DNA from: Bradyrhizobium cajani
Lineage (GTDB): Bacteria > Pseudomonadota > Alphaproteobacteria > Rhizobiales > Xanthobacteraceae
Length of the DNA stretch: 64,000 nt
Assembly (NCBI RefSeq): GCF_009759665.1
Contig: NZ_WQNE01000034.1
Location: 1 to 64,000 of the forward strand
Direction of reading: 5' to 3'
This document shows positions 54,313-63,360 of this stretch, piece after piece. Position numbers and translations under genes: made by a program. Under the pieces are notes generated by a model. It saw nothing but the letters and a program-made list of their open reading frames with translations. It was not told where the DNA came from and searched no databases. Position 1 is the stretch's first letter. Each line of letters starts with the position of its first letter.

Positions 54313-54752
54313 AATCCGCCGCAGGGACGCGTCACCGGCTGGTCTACCTGCTGAGCGTCGCGCAGCGCCGGTTGCAGCGCTGGATGGCGGCGCGGCCCGA
54401 GAGCGAGGTGACGCCGGCGCAGGCCGGGCTGTTGTTCATCCTCGGCAAGCAGGATGGTGTGTTGATGGGCGAGGCGGGCGCGGCACTCGATCTTGGGCCG
54501 GCCGGCATTTCCGGCCTCGTCGACCGCACGGCCGCCGCCAGACTGATCGAGCGGCGGGCCGACCGCGAGGACGGGCGCGCCTGGCGGATCTGGTTGACGC
54601 CAAAGGGTCGGACGGCGCTGGCGCAGGCGAAAGCCAATGCGGCGGAAGTCAATGCGGCGCTGACGGAAGGGTTCACCAGCGCGGAGATCGACATCGTCGC
54701 GCGCTGGCTGACGAGCATTCAGGACAAATTCCCGAGAGGAGCAGACGAATGA
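54303..54752 (+). CDS. MarR family transcriptional regulator
   Basis: This 149-residue winged helix contains RLVYLLSVAQRRLQRWMA, VTPAQAGLLFILGKQDG, GEAGAALDLGPAGISGLVDRT, and the wing RRADREDGRAWRIWLTPKG. It is followed by an enoyl-CoA hydratase gene overlapping as ATGA, so it probably represses its own operon and is released by a ligand linked to the acyl-CoA pathway. There is no ribosome site in front of the ATG, in keeping with a leaderless transcript. Confidence 0.92.
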   Translation: MRNKSAAGTRHRLVYLLSVAQRRLQRWMAARPESEVTPAQAGLLFILGKQDGVLMGEAGAALDLGPAGISGLVDRTAAARLIERRADREDGRAWRIWLTPKGRTALAQAKANAAEVNAALTEGFTSAEIDIVARWLTSIQDKFPRGADE

Positions 54753-55519
54753 CCCAGCATGTCCGGATCGAGAACAATGGCGGGATTCTCACGCTGACAT
54801 TGGCGCGTCCCGACAAGAAGAACGCGCTGACGGATGCGATGTACGGCAAGCTCGCCGATGCAATCGAATCCGCCGAGTTCGATCCGTCCGCGCGCGTGAT
54901 CCTGATCCGCGGCGAAGGCGACATGTTCACCGCCGGCAACGATGTCGGCGAGTTCGCCGCGGTCGCAGCGGGCAAGTCGGAAGGAAGCCGCAACGTCGTG
55001 CGCTTCATCCAGTCGCTGGCGCGTTGCACCCGGCCGCTGGTCGCGGCCGTGCAAGGCCGCGCGGTCGGCGTCGGCACCACGATGCTGCTGCATTGCGATC
55101 TTGTCGTGCTCGCCGACAATGCGCAATTGTCGACGCCCTTCGTCAGCCTCGCGCTGGTGCCGGAAGCCGCCTCCAGCCTGCTGATGCCGGCGCGCATCGG
55201 CCATGCCCGCGCCTACGAGATGTTCGCGCTCGGCGAGACCGTCCCGGCGAAGTCTGCGCTGGAATGGGGGCTCGCCAACCGCGTGGTGCCGCTCGACAAG
55301 CTCGATGCCGAGGCGCTCGCACTCGCCCAGCGTCTGGCCCGCCAGCCGGCCGGCGCGCTGATCGCGACCAAGCGGCTGATGCGCAGCGGCGAGGCGCTGG
55401 TCGCGCAGATGCAGGCCGAAGGCGAGCAGTTCGCGCAGCGCCTGCGCACGGCGGAGGCCCGCGAGGCGTTCACCGCTTTTGCCGAGCGTCGACCGCCGGA
55501 TTTTACCAAGGTCGCGTGA
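54749..55519 (+). CDS. Enoyl-CoA hydratase/isomerase family protein
   Basis: This 256-residue crotonase-fold protein has ILTLTLARPDKKNALTDAMYG at the N-terminus, oxyanion motif GNDVGEFAA near residue 67, and LVAAVQGRAVGVGTTMLLHCDLVVLADNA near 91. The position of the usual first catalytic Glu is not obvious, so it might be an isomerase or hydrolase instead of a hydratase. It follows MarR with a four-base overlap. Its regulator suggests involvement in fatty or aromatic acyl-CoA breakdown. Confidence 0.9.
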   Translation: MTQHVRIENNGGILTLTLARPDKKNALTDAMYGKLADAIESAEFDPSARVILIRGEGDMFTAGNDVGEFAAVAAGKSEGSRNVVRFIQSLARCTRPLVAAVQGRAVGVGTTMLLHCDLVVLADNAQLSTPFVSLALVPEAASSLLMPARIGHARAYEMFALGETVPAKSALEWGLANRVVPLDKLDAEALALAQRLARQPAGALIATKRLMRSGEALVAQMQAEGEQFAQRLRTAEAREAFTAFAERRPPDFTKVA

Positions 55520-55639
55520 GGAGACGCGGCCCTTCGGGAGCGCGGCACGCACAACCGCAGGTATTGATTAAAGTCTTAACCAAACATTGGCACGTCGCGA
55601 TGCAAGGTGGCCTTCATTGAAGCGTAGGCCTCCTGACCC

Positions 55640-57721
55640 ATGGCAATTTTTAAGAAATCGGTAAGCACGCTGCTCCTGGTGTTGATGGCGCTTCTTGCCG
55701 TCGGCGCACTGACCAGCACGGCGATCCAGATGGTCGGGGCGTTCGGCCGCTACAGTGACAGCCTCGAAACGGCCCGGCTGGCCGCCGCCGACAAGGCGAT
55801 CTTCCATGGCGTCCTGGCCTTGCGCAACAACCGCGGCGACGCCCAGAGCGCGCTGCTCGGCGAGGACGATCCGCGCGCCAGGCTCGGCGCAGCCGAGAAG
55901 GCCGAACAGGCCGGCTTTGATGCCATCGTCGCGGCGCTCTCGACCGTCGAATTTGCCCGGCGCGATGAGCTCGCGAGCACGCTCAAGCAGCGCTGGAGCG
56001 AAGCCGCGCCGAAGTTTCAGCTGTTCTACGACGAGGCGAAGCTGCCGCGCGCCGAGCGCAAGACGGAGCGCACCGGCGCCTGGTACGACGCCGTCACCAA
56101 GGTGATCGATACGGCCAATCTGGCGTCCACCGCGGTGTCGAACCGCGCCTGGATGAACGATCCCTTCATTGCCCGCATGATCCAGACCCGCCGTCTCGCC
56201 TGGCAGGTGCGCGACCGTTACGGCATCCAGTGCTCGACGCTGCGTCCGAACGTCAACACATCGAAGCCGCTCGACGAGACCCAGAAACAGACCGTGGCCG
56301 GCTGGAACGGCATCGTCACCGCCGGCTGGACCGGCATGGACGAGCTGCTGGCCGCGCCCGACGTGACGGCGGAACTGGCCAACGCGGCGAAAGAGGCGCG
56401 CGCCAAGACCGATGGCGTCCTCAAGCAGATCGGCGAACTCACCAGGAATTTCGACGGCAGCGGCCGTCCCGCGATGCCCGCCTCGGAATGGAACACGCTG
56501 TGCCAGTCGCCCTTCGCGTCCATCGTCGCGGTCGCGAACAAGGCCCTCGACCAGTCGATCGCGCGTGCCGAGACCGTTCAGGAGAAAGCCCTCACCAATC
56601 TCATCGTGCAGTCGGTCGCGTTCCTTGTCGCGCTCGCCGTGACCCTGGCCGGCGTGTTCGTGGTGCGCAACCGCTTCGTCCGCCCGGTGCGCGCCATTCT
56701 CGACGCCATTGCCCGCATCAGCGCCCGCGACTATGCGACGCCGGTTCCGCAATCCCGGCATCCCGACGAGTTCGGCACCATGGCCGCCGCGCTCGAAAGC
56801 CTGCGCGAGAGCGCGGCGACCGCGGAACGCCTGGGCCAGGAACGCGAATCGCAGCAGGCGCTTCAGCTCGCCCGCTCCGGCACTGTCGATGCCGCGTGCC
56901 GCGGTTTCGACGACACCGTGCAAGCCGTCATCCAGGGCGTCGCGGCGTCGGCGAGGGAGCTCGATGCCACCGCGAGCGACGTGCGCTCGCTGGTCTCGGA
57001 ATCGAGCAGCCAGACCGCGGCGGTCTCCGCCGCCGCCGAGCAGGCCACCAACAATCTCGAGACCATCGCCGCCGCAACCGAGGAACTCTCTGCCTCCGTC
57101 GGCGAGATCTCCGCCCAGGTGCAGTCCAGCGCGCGCGAGGCGCGTGAGGCTGTTGCGCAGGCCGAGCAGACCAACGCGACGGTCGAGATCCTCGATCAGA
57201 CCGCGAGCCGCATCGGCGAGGTCGTGAAGATGATCAACGCGATTGCGGGCCAGACCAACCTTCTGGCATTGAACGCCACCATCGAGGCCGCGCGTGCCGG
57301 CGAAGCCGGCCGCGGCTTCGCCGTGGTCGCCGGCGAGGTCAAGAGCCTCGCGGCCCAGACCGCAACCGCGACCGAAGAGATCTCGCGCCAGGTCGAGGAG
57401 ATCCAGGGCGCGACGGGACAGGCGGTCGCCGCGATCCGCTCGATCGGCGGCGCCATCAGCGGCATCGACGAGAAGATGACCGCGATCGCTGCGGCCGTCG
57501 AGCAGCAGCGCGCGGCCACCACCGAGATTTCGCGCAATTTCCAGCAGGCCGCGCAGGGCACCCGCGAGGTCACCGACACCATCGGCAGCGTCGCCAAGCT
57601 CAACCAGGAGACCGGCAACGCCGGTACGGTGCTCTCCGAGTCGGTCAAGAAGATGTCGGCCGACACCGACCGTCTCCGCGTTGCGGTCGAAGGCTTCCTC
57701 GGTGCCGTGAAGACCGCGTAG
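55640..57721 (+). CDS. Methyl-accepting chemotaxis protein
   Basis: This is a 693-residue chemoreceptor. The first membrane helix is LLLVLMALLAVGALTSTAIQMV (about 11-32), then a sensory region of about 290 residues. The second helix is LIVQSVAFLVALAVTLAGVFVV, followed by a HAMP domain (RFVRPVRAILDAIARIS). The signalling domain has its tip at QTNLLALNATIEAARAGEAGRGFAVVAGEVK. There is no C-terminal receptor pentapeptide for CheR/CheB. It ends VAAMRSI-like then GAVKTA. The ligand is unknown. Confidence 0.94.
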   Translation: MAIFKKSVSTLLLVLMALLAVGALTSTAIQMVGAFGRYSDSLETARLAAADKAIFHGVLALRNNRGDAQSALLGEDDPRARLGAAEKAEQAGFDAIVAALSTVEFARRDELASTLKQRWSEAAPKFQLFYDEAKLPRAERKTERTGAWYDAVTKVIDTANLASTAVSNRAWMNDPFIARMIQTRRLAWQVRDRYGIQCSTLRPNVNTSKPLDETQKQTVAGWNGIVTAGWTGMDELLAAPDVTAELANAAKEARAKTDGVLKQIGELTRNFDGSGRPAMPASEWNTLCQSPFASIVAVANKALDQSIARAETVQEKALTNLIVQSVAFLVALAVTLAGVFVVRNRFVRPVRAILDAIARISARDYATPVPQSRHPDEFGTMAAALESLRESAATAERLGQERESQQALQLARSGTVDAACRGFDDTVQAVIQGVAASARELDATASDVRSLVSESSSQTAAVSAAAEQATNNLETIAAATEELSASVGEISAQVQSSAREAREAVAQAEQTNATVEILDQTASRIGEVVKMINAIAGQTNLLALNATIEAARAGEAGRGFAVVAGEVKSLAAQTATATEEISRQVEEIQGATGQAVAAIRSIGGAISGIDEKMTAIAAAVEQQRAATTEISRNFQQAAQGTREVTDTIGSVAKLNQETGNAGTVLSESVKKMSADTDRLRVAVEGFLGAVKTA

Positions 57722-57851
57722 CTCCGATCACTCTTTAATCCCGACCCTGCGTGATCGGCATTGCTGCCGGTCCTCGCGGCGGGTACATCTGTCGCGCCGC
57801 GCTAGGTGAGCCCCGCGGCAGATGCGCAGGATATCAGGGATGGAGAGTTCA

Positions 57852-58790
57852 ATGCCGGTCACCCAAAACAAGGCCCAGCGCCCCTACCGCGGCGTGTTCC
57901 CGGTCGCACCCACCATCTTCGACGAGCGCGGCGGGCTGGATCTCGAGGGTCAGCGCCGCTGCATCGATTTCATGATCGATGCCGGCTCGAACGGCATCTG
58001 CATTCTCGCCAATTTCTCCGAGCAGTTCGTGCTCACCGATGCCGAGCGCGAGACCGTGATGCATGCGGTGCTGGAGCATGTCGCGGGACGGGTTCCCGTG
58101 ATCGTCACCACCACCCATTTCAGCTCGGCCGTTTGTGCCGCGCGCAGCAAGCAGGCCGAAGCGGCCGGCGCCGCCATGGTGATGGTCATGCCGCCCTATC
58201 ACGGTGCGACCTTCCGGGTGCCCGAGAAGGGGATCGTCGAATTCTTCAAGGTGCTCTCGGAGGCGATCGACATTCCCGTCATGATCCAGGATGCGCCGGT
58301 GGCCGGCACGCCGCTCTCGGTCGAGCTGCTCGCGCGGCTGGCGCGCGAGTTCTCCAACATCCGTTATTTCAAGATCGAGGTGCCCTTCGCCGCCGCAAAG
58401 CTCCGCAGCCTGATCGAGGCCGGCGGCAGCGACATCGAGGGTCCCTGGGATGGCGAGGAGGCGATCACGCTGCTCGCCGATCTCGACGCCGGCGCCACCG
58501 GCGCAATGACCGGCGGCGGCTATCCGGACGGCATCCGCCAGATCATCGATCCCTATTTCGCGGGCAAGCGCGAGGAGGCGAAAGCCGCCTACGAACGCTG
58601 GCTGCCGCTGATCAACTATGAGAACCGCCAATGCGGCCTGAGCGCCTGCAAGGTCATGATGCAGGCCGGCGGCGTGATCAAGTCGGACGCCGTGCGCCAT
58701 CCCTTGCAGCCGCTGCATCCGGCCACGCGGGCAGGGTTGCTCGAGCTCGCAAAGGAGCGCGACGCGCTGGCGCTGCGGTGGGGCAAGTAG
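57852..58790 (+). CDS. Dihydrodipicolinate synthase-family protein with atypical active site
   Basis: The protein is a 312-residue TIM barrel. It begins YRGVFPVAPTIFDERGGLDLEGQRRCIDFMIDAG, has ILANFSEQFVLTDAERE in place of the GTTGE loop, and the probable Schiff-base lysine in RYFKIEVPF. The region where YNxP with the general acid Tyr is normally found reads MIQDAPVAGTPLS. It may therefore act on a different substrate or mechanism. The ATG at 57852 has GGAGAG five bases before; starts at 57822 and 57840 are open too. No partner genes are evident. Confidence 0.88.
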   Translation: MPVTQNKAQRPYRGVFPVAPTIFDERGGLDLEGQRRCIDFMIDAGSNGICILANFSEQFVLTDAERETVMHAVLEHVAGRVPVIVTTTHFSSAVCAARSKQAEAAGAAMVMVMPPYHGATFRVPEKGIVEFFKVLSEAIDIPVMIQDAPVAGTPLSVELLARLAREFSNIRYFKIEVPFAAAKLRSLIEAGGSDIEGPWDGEEAITLLADLDAGATGAMTGGGYPDGIRQIIDPYFAGKREEAKAAYERWLPLINYENRQCGLSACKVMMQAGGVIKSDAVRHPLQPLHPATRAGLLELAKERDALALRWGK

Positions 58791-58823
58791 GTCTCTACTC
58801 GCTCCGCTGCTGCATCTCCGCTG

Positions 58824-58989
58824 TCGTCCCGGACAAGCGCGCCCAAGCGCGCGCCGATCCGGGACCTCCGCGCGAGCGCTCGCGCTCGTCGCGATAGCCA
58901 CGGGGAGAAGCTTGGCGAAGACTCGGAGTTGGCAGTTCGCACCACAACCCCTCCCTGTGGCTATAGGTCCCTGCGTTCGCAGGGACGAC
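58824..58989. repeat. Composite palindromic intergenic repeat, copy 2
   Basis: The element has the same block order as 843-1006: GGACAAGCGC, GATCCGGGACCT, an inverted pair TAGCCACGGGGAG / CTCCCTGTGGCTATAGG, TCGGAGTTGGCAGTTCGC, and GCGTTCGCAGGGACGAC. It fills the first part of the 424-base gap before the SBP56 gene. The rest (58990-59214) holds that gene's upstream region; I see no other gene. Confidence 0.75.
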
Positions 58990-59214
58990 ACTGAGTGGGG
59001 CGTACGAGTGTCCCGCCTATCCCGCCGGCTTGCCTCTGGCTGAAGGCGTCGAATTAACGCGATTCCGCCGGTTTCCCCCGGCCCGGCGATCAAGTATCGT
59101 ACGCTGGCCAACCAGGTCCTGCGGAGCAGTCTCGAGACATCGCCTAACACCTCTTCATTATGCCGTTATCCCGAGCCAGGTTGGCGCGAACCGACAGAAC
59201 AGGGAGGCAGTGCC

Positions 59215-60615
59215 ATGACGATGAGGCCGGATCCCACCTTTCACGCATCGCCCAAGCTTGCGATGGAAGCACCTGCGGAGAACTTCGCCTACACCTTGCT
59301 GCTCAGTCCGGATTTCTCAAAGCCGGATGCTCTCGCGGTCATCGACGTCAAGCCGGGATCGCCGACCTATAGCCAGATCGTCCACACCGTGACGATGCCC
59401 AACAAGGGCGACGAGTTTCATCACTTCGGCTGGAATGCCTGCTCCTCCGCGTTGTCACCGCTCGCCGGGCACGCCTTCATCGAGCGGCGCTATCTCATCA
59501 TCCCCGGGCTGCGCTCGTCGCGGATCTACATCATCGATACCAAGCCCGATCCGACCAAAGCGAAGATTCACAAGATCATCGAGCCCGAGGAAGTCTTCAG
59601 GAAGACCGGCTACTCGCGGCCGCACACCATCCATTGCGGGCCGGACGGCATCTATGTGAGCACGCTGGGCGGCGGCGGCAAGGACGGCACCGACGGACCT
59701 CCAGGCGTCTTCATCATGGATTGCGAGACGTTCGAGGTCCTTGGACGATGGGAGATCGACCGTGGCCCGCAGACACTGCATTATGACTTCTGGTGGAATC
59801 TGCCGCGCGATTACATGGTGACGAGCGAATGGGCCTTGCCGCCGCAGTTCGAGAACGGGATCGTCCCGGAAGATCTGCTGTCGAACAAATACGGCCATCG
59901 TCTCCACTTCTGGGATCTTCGCGCCCGGCGCAACGTGCAAACCATCGACCTCGGCGCCAATCACCAGATGGCGCTGGAGGTGCGGCCCGCGCACGATCCG
60001 GTTCGCGAACATGGCTTCGTCGGCGTTGTGGTCGACACCACCAACCTCGAAGCATCGATCTGGACCTGGTGGCGCGAAGGCGGGAAATTCCATGCGGAGA
60101 AGACGGCGACGATCCCGCCCGAGCCCGCGCCCAAGGAGAAGCTCCCGCCGCTGCTCCAGGGATTTGGCGCCGTGCCGCCGCTGGTGACCGACATCGACCT
60201 GTCGATGGATGACCGGTTTCTCTATGTCTCGTGCTGGGGCACGGGTGAAATGCGCCAGTACGACGTCAGTGATCCGCGCAAGCCGAAGCTTGCGGGCTCC
60301 GTCCACATCGGCGGCATCGCGCGCCGCACGCCGCATCCAAATGGCAAGGCCTTTGCGGCCGGTCCGCAGATGGTCGAGATCAGCCGCGACGGCAAGCGGG
60401 TGTACTGGACCAATTCGCTCTATTCCACCTGGGACGACCAGTTCTATCCCGACGGGGTTCCGGGCGTGAAGGTCATGGCCAATGTCGGTCGCAACGGCGG
60501 TCTCGAGCTCGACAAGGATTATTTCGTGAGCTTCCCCGACGGATATCGTGCGCACCAGATCAGGCTCGAGGGCGGCGACTGTTCGACGGACTCTTTTTGC
60601 TACCCGTCGGTCTAG
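59215..60615 (+). CDS. SBP56 / methanethiol oxidase-family protein
   Basis: This 466-residue protein belongs to the selenium-binding protein 56 family. It has DEFHHFGWNACSSAL, RYLIIPGLRSSRIYIID, SRPHTIHCGPDGIYVSTLGG, LHYDFWWNLPRDYMVTSEWALP, DIDLSMDDRFLYVSCWGTG and C-terminal ASCRAHQIRLEGGDCSTDSFCYP-like text. Conserved His residues fit a copper site. Bacterial members (MtoX) oxidise methanethiol to formaldehyde, sulfide and peroxide in the periplasm, but no signal peptide is seen here. A good AGGGAGG site precedes the ATG. The last codons overlap the next gene. Confidence 0.92.
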   Translation: MTMRPDPTFHASPKLAMEAPAENFAYTLLLSPDFSKPDALAVIDVKPGSPTYSQIVHTVTMPNKGDEFHHFGWNACSSALSPLAGHAFIERRYLIIPGLRSSRIYIIDTKPDPTKAKIHKIIEPEEVFRKTGYSRPHTIHCGPDGIYVSTLGGGGKDGTDGPPGVFIMDCETFEVLGRWEIDRGPQTLHYDFWWNLPRDYMVTSEWALPPQFENGIVPEDLLSNKYGHRLHFWDLRARRNVQTIDLGANHQMALEVRPAHDPVREHGFVGVVVDTTNLEASIWTWWREGGKFHAEKTATIPPEPAPKEKLPPLLQGFGAVPPLVTDIDLSMDDRFLYVSCWGTGEMRQYDVSDPRKPKLAGSVHIGGIARRTPHPNGKAFAAGPQMVEISRDGKRVYWTNSLYSTWDDQFYPDGVPGVKVMANVGRNGGLELDKDYFVSFPDGYRAHQIRLEGGDCSTDSFCYPSV

Positions 60616-61292
60616 ATTGGGGGCACGCGAGCCCGGCGCTTGGCTGGCTCTGGCTCGCGCTTGTTGCGAGCGGTCTCTACCACGGGGTCAATCCGGGGAT
60701 GGGATGGCCGCTCGCCGTTTCGGCCGGGCTCATGGACAAGAGCCCACGCGCGCTCTTCGGTGCGTTGTGGGCCCTGTCGGCCGGGCATCTGCTGGCAACC
60801 CTTCTCGTGCTGCTGCCATTCGCCTTTCTGCTCGTGCTGGCCGAATGGCAGCGTTCGATCCAGCTGGTCGCGAGCCTTCTCGTCATCGGCTTCGGCGTCT
60901 ATCGGTTGATCGTGCGGCGCCATCCCCGCGCGCTGGCACGAATTCCGCCGACGCAATTGGCGCTCTGGTCGTTCGCGGTTGCCATTGCTCACGGCGCCGC
61001 CTTGATGCTCGTGCCGATCTATCTCGGGATCTGCCAGGCCTTCGAGCTCGATGCCGGCCACGAGGCGGCGGGCACGCTGATGAAGGCAAGCCTCGGGATG
61101 GCGGTGCTGGTGTCCCTGGTGCACGTGACCGCCATGGTCAGCGCCGGCGGATGTCTGGCATGGCTGGTCTACCGCCATCTGGGATTGAGGTTCGTCTCGC
61201 GAAGCTGGTTCAATCTGGATGCAGTCTGGGCGACCAGCCTCGTTCTGGTCGGCGTCGTGGCGCTCGGCTTCAATCTTGCGAGCTGGCGTTGA
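60597..61292 (+). CDS. Polytopic membrane protein coupled to the SBP56-family gene
   Basis: The 231-residue protein has about six membrane helices and conserved-looking His motifs: LVASGLYHGVNPGMGWPLAVS, WALSAGHLLATLLVLLPFAF, WSFAVAIAHGAALMLVP and VLVSLVHVTAMVSAGGCLAWL. The start is TTG at 60597, inside the SBP56 gene (19-base overlap), because no ATG or GTG fits better. The His pattern suggests metal or small-molecule transport, perhaps copper for its partner. I do not recognise the family. Confidence 0.7.
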   Translation: MLPVGLDWGHASPALGWLWLALVASGLYHGVNPGMGWPLAVSAGLMDKSPRALFGALWALSAGHLLATLLVLLPFAFLLVLAEWQRSIQLVASLLVIGFGVYRLIVRRHPRALARIPPTQLALWSFAVAIAHGAALMLVPIYLGICQAFELDAGHEAAGTLMKASLGMAVLVSLVHVTAMVSAGGCLAWLVYRHLGLRFVSRSWFNLDAVWATSLVLVGVVALGFNLASWR

Positions 61293-61314
61293 GCCCGGAT
61301 GTCTGTCCCACCGC

Positions 61315-61437
61315 CGTCATTGCGAGCCAACGGGTCCGCGCGTAGCGCGGCCCGATGACAGGCTCCGCGAAGCAATCCAGACTTTCTCCGTGGAAACAGT
61401 CTGGATTGCTTCGTCGCTTCGCTCCTCGCAATGACGG
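61315..61437. repeat. Palindromic intergenic repeat
   Basis: The ends CGTCATTGCGAG and CTCGCAATGACGG are inverted, with the internal pair CGAAGCAATCCAGACT / AGTCTGGATTGCTTCG and the hairpin CCGCGCGTAGCGCGG. It is a familiar dispersed repeat type, sitting between convergent genes. Confidence 0.85.
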
Positions 61438-61449
61438 AGGATGTGGCGA

Positions 61450-62148
61450 TTATTTTGCTAGCGCCCACTCGCCGATGATGCGGAAGCGGGAGGCCGCGTT
61501 GTCCTGCCGGAACAGCGCGATGCGATCGATCGCGAGAGTATCAAGTTTGAGCGCGGCAAATTTCGCCCGCAGCATCTCCAGAATCGGGCCGCGTCGCTCC
61601 GCGTCCAGCCGCCCAGTTAGCGTCATGTGGAAGCGGAATTCTTCCATCACATAAGGGTAGCCCCAGCGGTCGAGATAATCGCGTTGCCGTTCGCTCAGCT
61701 TCTCGGGCTTGCGCCGCTCGCGGTCCTCCGTCGTCAGCGCCGCACGGAACGAGTCGAAATCGCGGACGCAATCGGCGGCGAGCTGTTGGGGCGCATCGAC
61801 CGGCTCGGCCGGAATCACGGCAATGAAGCCGCTGATGGAATCGACGACCGGACGAATCGCCGGAATCCGCCGCGCCTTCCCGGCGAATGCCGCGCAGGCG
61901 GCTGCGAGCTCGGCCTCCGTCCGGCCAGGCGCCAGCGTCATCGGCGCCTTCAGGGTGGCGTGAAAGCCGTATTTGCGGGGATCGGCGCTGACGTCGCGCC
62001 AGTCCGGTGCAACGTGCAGCGCCTCTTCCGGGAACGGCAGCTCGTTGCCGGTGTAGGCATCGTAGCCGAGCAGCTCGGCGCCGAAGCGGGAGAGCGCGCT
62101 GTCGGCGCCGGCGGCAAAATAGATCGCGTAGCGGGGAAAACCTGTCAT
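61450..62148 (-). CDS. DUF1045 phosphonate-cluster protein (2H phosphoesterase-like)
   Basis: This 232-residue protein of the DUF1045 family has strand-HxT/S elements YGFHATLKAPMTLAPG near residue 62 and FRFHMTLTGRLDAE near 172. They are two histidine motifs of the 2H phosphoesterase superfamily. In many bacteria it is encoded with the C-P lyase genes; a cyclic phosphate intermediate of phosphonate breakdown is a possible substrate. It follows phnM on the same strand with an 18-base gap. It is the last gene of the cluster here. Confidence 0.9.
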   Translation of the reverse strand: MTGFPRYAIYFAAGADSALSRFGAELLGYDAYTGNELPFPEEALHVAPDWRDVSADPRKYGFHATLKAPMTLAPGRTEAELAAACAAFAGKARRIPAIRPVVDSISGFIAVIPAEPVDAPQQLAADCVRDFDSFRAALTTEDRERRKPEKLSERQRDYLDRWGYPYVMEEFRFHMTLTGRLDAERRGPILEMLRAKFAALKLDTLAIDRIALFRQDNAASRFRIIGEWALAK

Positions 62149-62166
62149 CGTCCGAGCATAACCGGT

Positions 62167-63360
62167 TCAGGCCGCGACGACAGCCTCGCGCGGCGTTGCC
62201 ACCGCTGCGAGCAACCGCGTTGCATCGGTGAGATGCACGAGCTTTCCGCCTGATATCACCGCGACGAGCCGCGGCCGCAGCTTCACGCTGTCGTCCACCA
62301 GCAGGATGTCGGCGCGGCGGCCTTCCGCGAGGATGCCGCGATCCGTCAGGCCGGTGGCGCGTGCCGGCCCTGCGGAGACCAGGTTCCAGGCTTCGGTCAG
62401 CCGCAACACGCCGTCGGCCGCGAGGCGGAATGCAGCGAGCAGCTGGGCCGGATAGTAATAATCCGATGCCAGCACCGAGCAGAGGCCCTTGGCGATCATG
62501 TCGGACGCCCTGGTCCAGCCGGTGTGGCTGCCGCCGCGCACGACATTCGGCGCGCCGTAGACGATGGCGTCGCCGTGGCTTGCGGCCGCTCGCGCCGTCT
62601 CCTCGTTGATCGGAAATTCGGCGATCATCGCGCCGAGCTCGCGAAACTCCTGACGCATCGTCGGTGTCGCATCATCGTGCGAGAGCATCCGCACCTCGGC
62701 AGCGCGGGCCGCCGCGGCGAGCCGCGACACCGAGGCCGGCACGTCGGCTGCGCGCGCGACCACGCGTTCCACCAGCCGATCAAAATCCTCGTTCGACAGG
62801 CCGGTGCGCTCCACCATGCGGTTGCGCTTGCGGGGCTTGGCCATGTCGGCCACGGTGCCGTCCATGTGGTCGTTGAAGGCGAACAGGTCGACGCGGCCCT
62901 CGGAGAGCCACTGGCTGATTTCAGGTTCGGCGTCGAGATTGTAGGTCTCGTGCCGCAGATGGAAGCGGGTGTCGGCGGCGAATTGCGGACGCTGCCGCTC
63001 GATCGCCTCCATCAGGCCGCGCGCGTTGCCGGCGCTGCGCAGGCCCGGCTCCCACGAACAGGTCGTGGCGTGGAACACCGTGGTGATGCCATTGCTGATC
63101 GCCTGGCGGTCGCTGTCGGCGAGCGCGACGTCGATCGGGAAGTCGACGCCGGCGCGCGGCATCATCTGCCGCTCGAAGGCATCGCCGTGCAGGTCGACGA
63201 TGCCGGGCAGCACCAGGAGATTGCGGGCATCGATCGCGAGCCGGGTGCGGCCGCGAGAGGCATCCATCCCTGCAATGTCCTGGCCGGACACAGCCAGTGA
63301 AGTTTCGACGAGATCGGCGCCGATCAGGGCCCGGCCGCCTTCAAGGAATATGTCTGTCAC
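62167..63360 (-). CDS. phnM: Alpha-D-ribose 1-methylphosphonate 5-triphosphate diphosphatase
   Basis: PhnM removes diphosphate from ribose-1-methylphosphonate 5-triphosphate, a step of the C-P lyase pathway. This 397-residue amidohydrolase-superfamily protein has LPGIVDLHGDAFERQMMPR near residue 53, metal ligands in RHETYNLDAE and MLSHDDATP, and the C-terminal TDRGILAEGRRADILLVDD. Its start overlaps the stop of the hexapeptide transferase gene by four bases. Transcription from upstream phn genes outside the window is likely. Confidence 0.95.
   Translation of the reverse strand: MTDIFLEGGRALIGADLVETSLAVSGQDIAGMDASRGRTRLAIDARNLLVLPGIVDLHGDAFERQMMPRAGVDFPIDVALADSDRQAISNGITTVFHATTCSWEPGLRSAGNARGLMEAIERQRPQFAADTRFHLRHETYNLDAEPEISQWLSEGRVDLFAFNDHMDGTVADMAKPRKRNRMVERTGLSNEDFDRLVERVVARAADVPASVSRLAAAARAAEVRMLSHDDATPTMRQEFRELGAMIAEFPINEETARAAASHGDAIVYGAPNVVRGGSHTGWTRASDMIAKGLCSVLASDYYYPAQLLAAFRLAADGVLRLTEAWNLVSAGPARATGLTDRGILAEGRRADILLVDDSVKLRPRLVAVISGGKLVHLTDATRLLAAVATPREAVVAA

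Noticed and set aside
55587..55605. Possible sigma-54 promoter TTGGCACG...TGCA before the chemoreceptor gene
   Set aside because: The GG and GC elements are separated by 11 bases in place of the required 10, so the match is not functional by the known rule.
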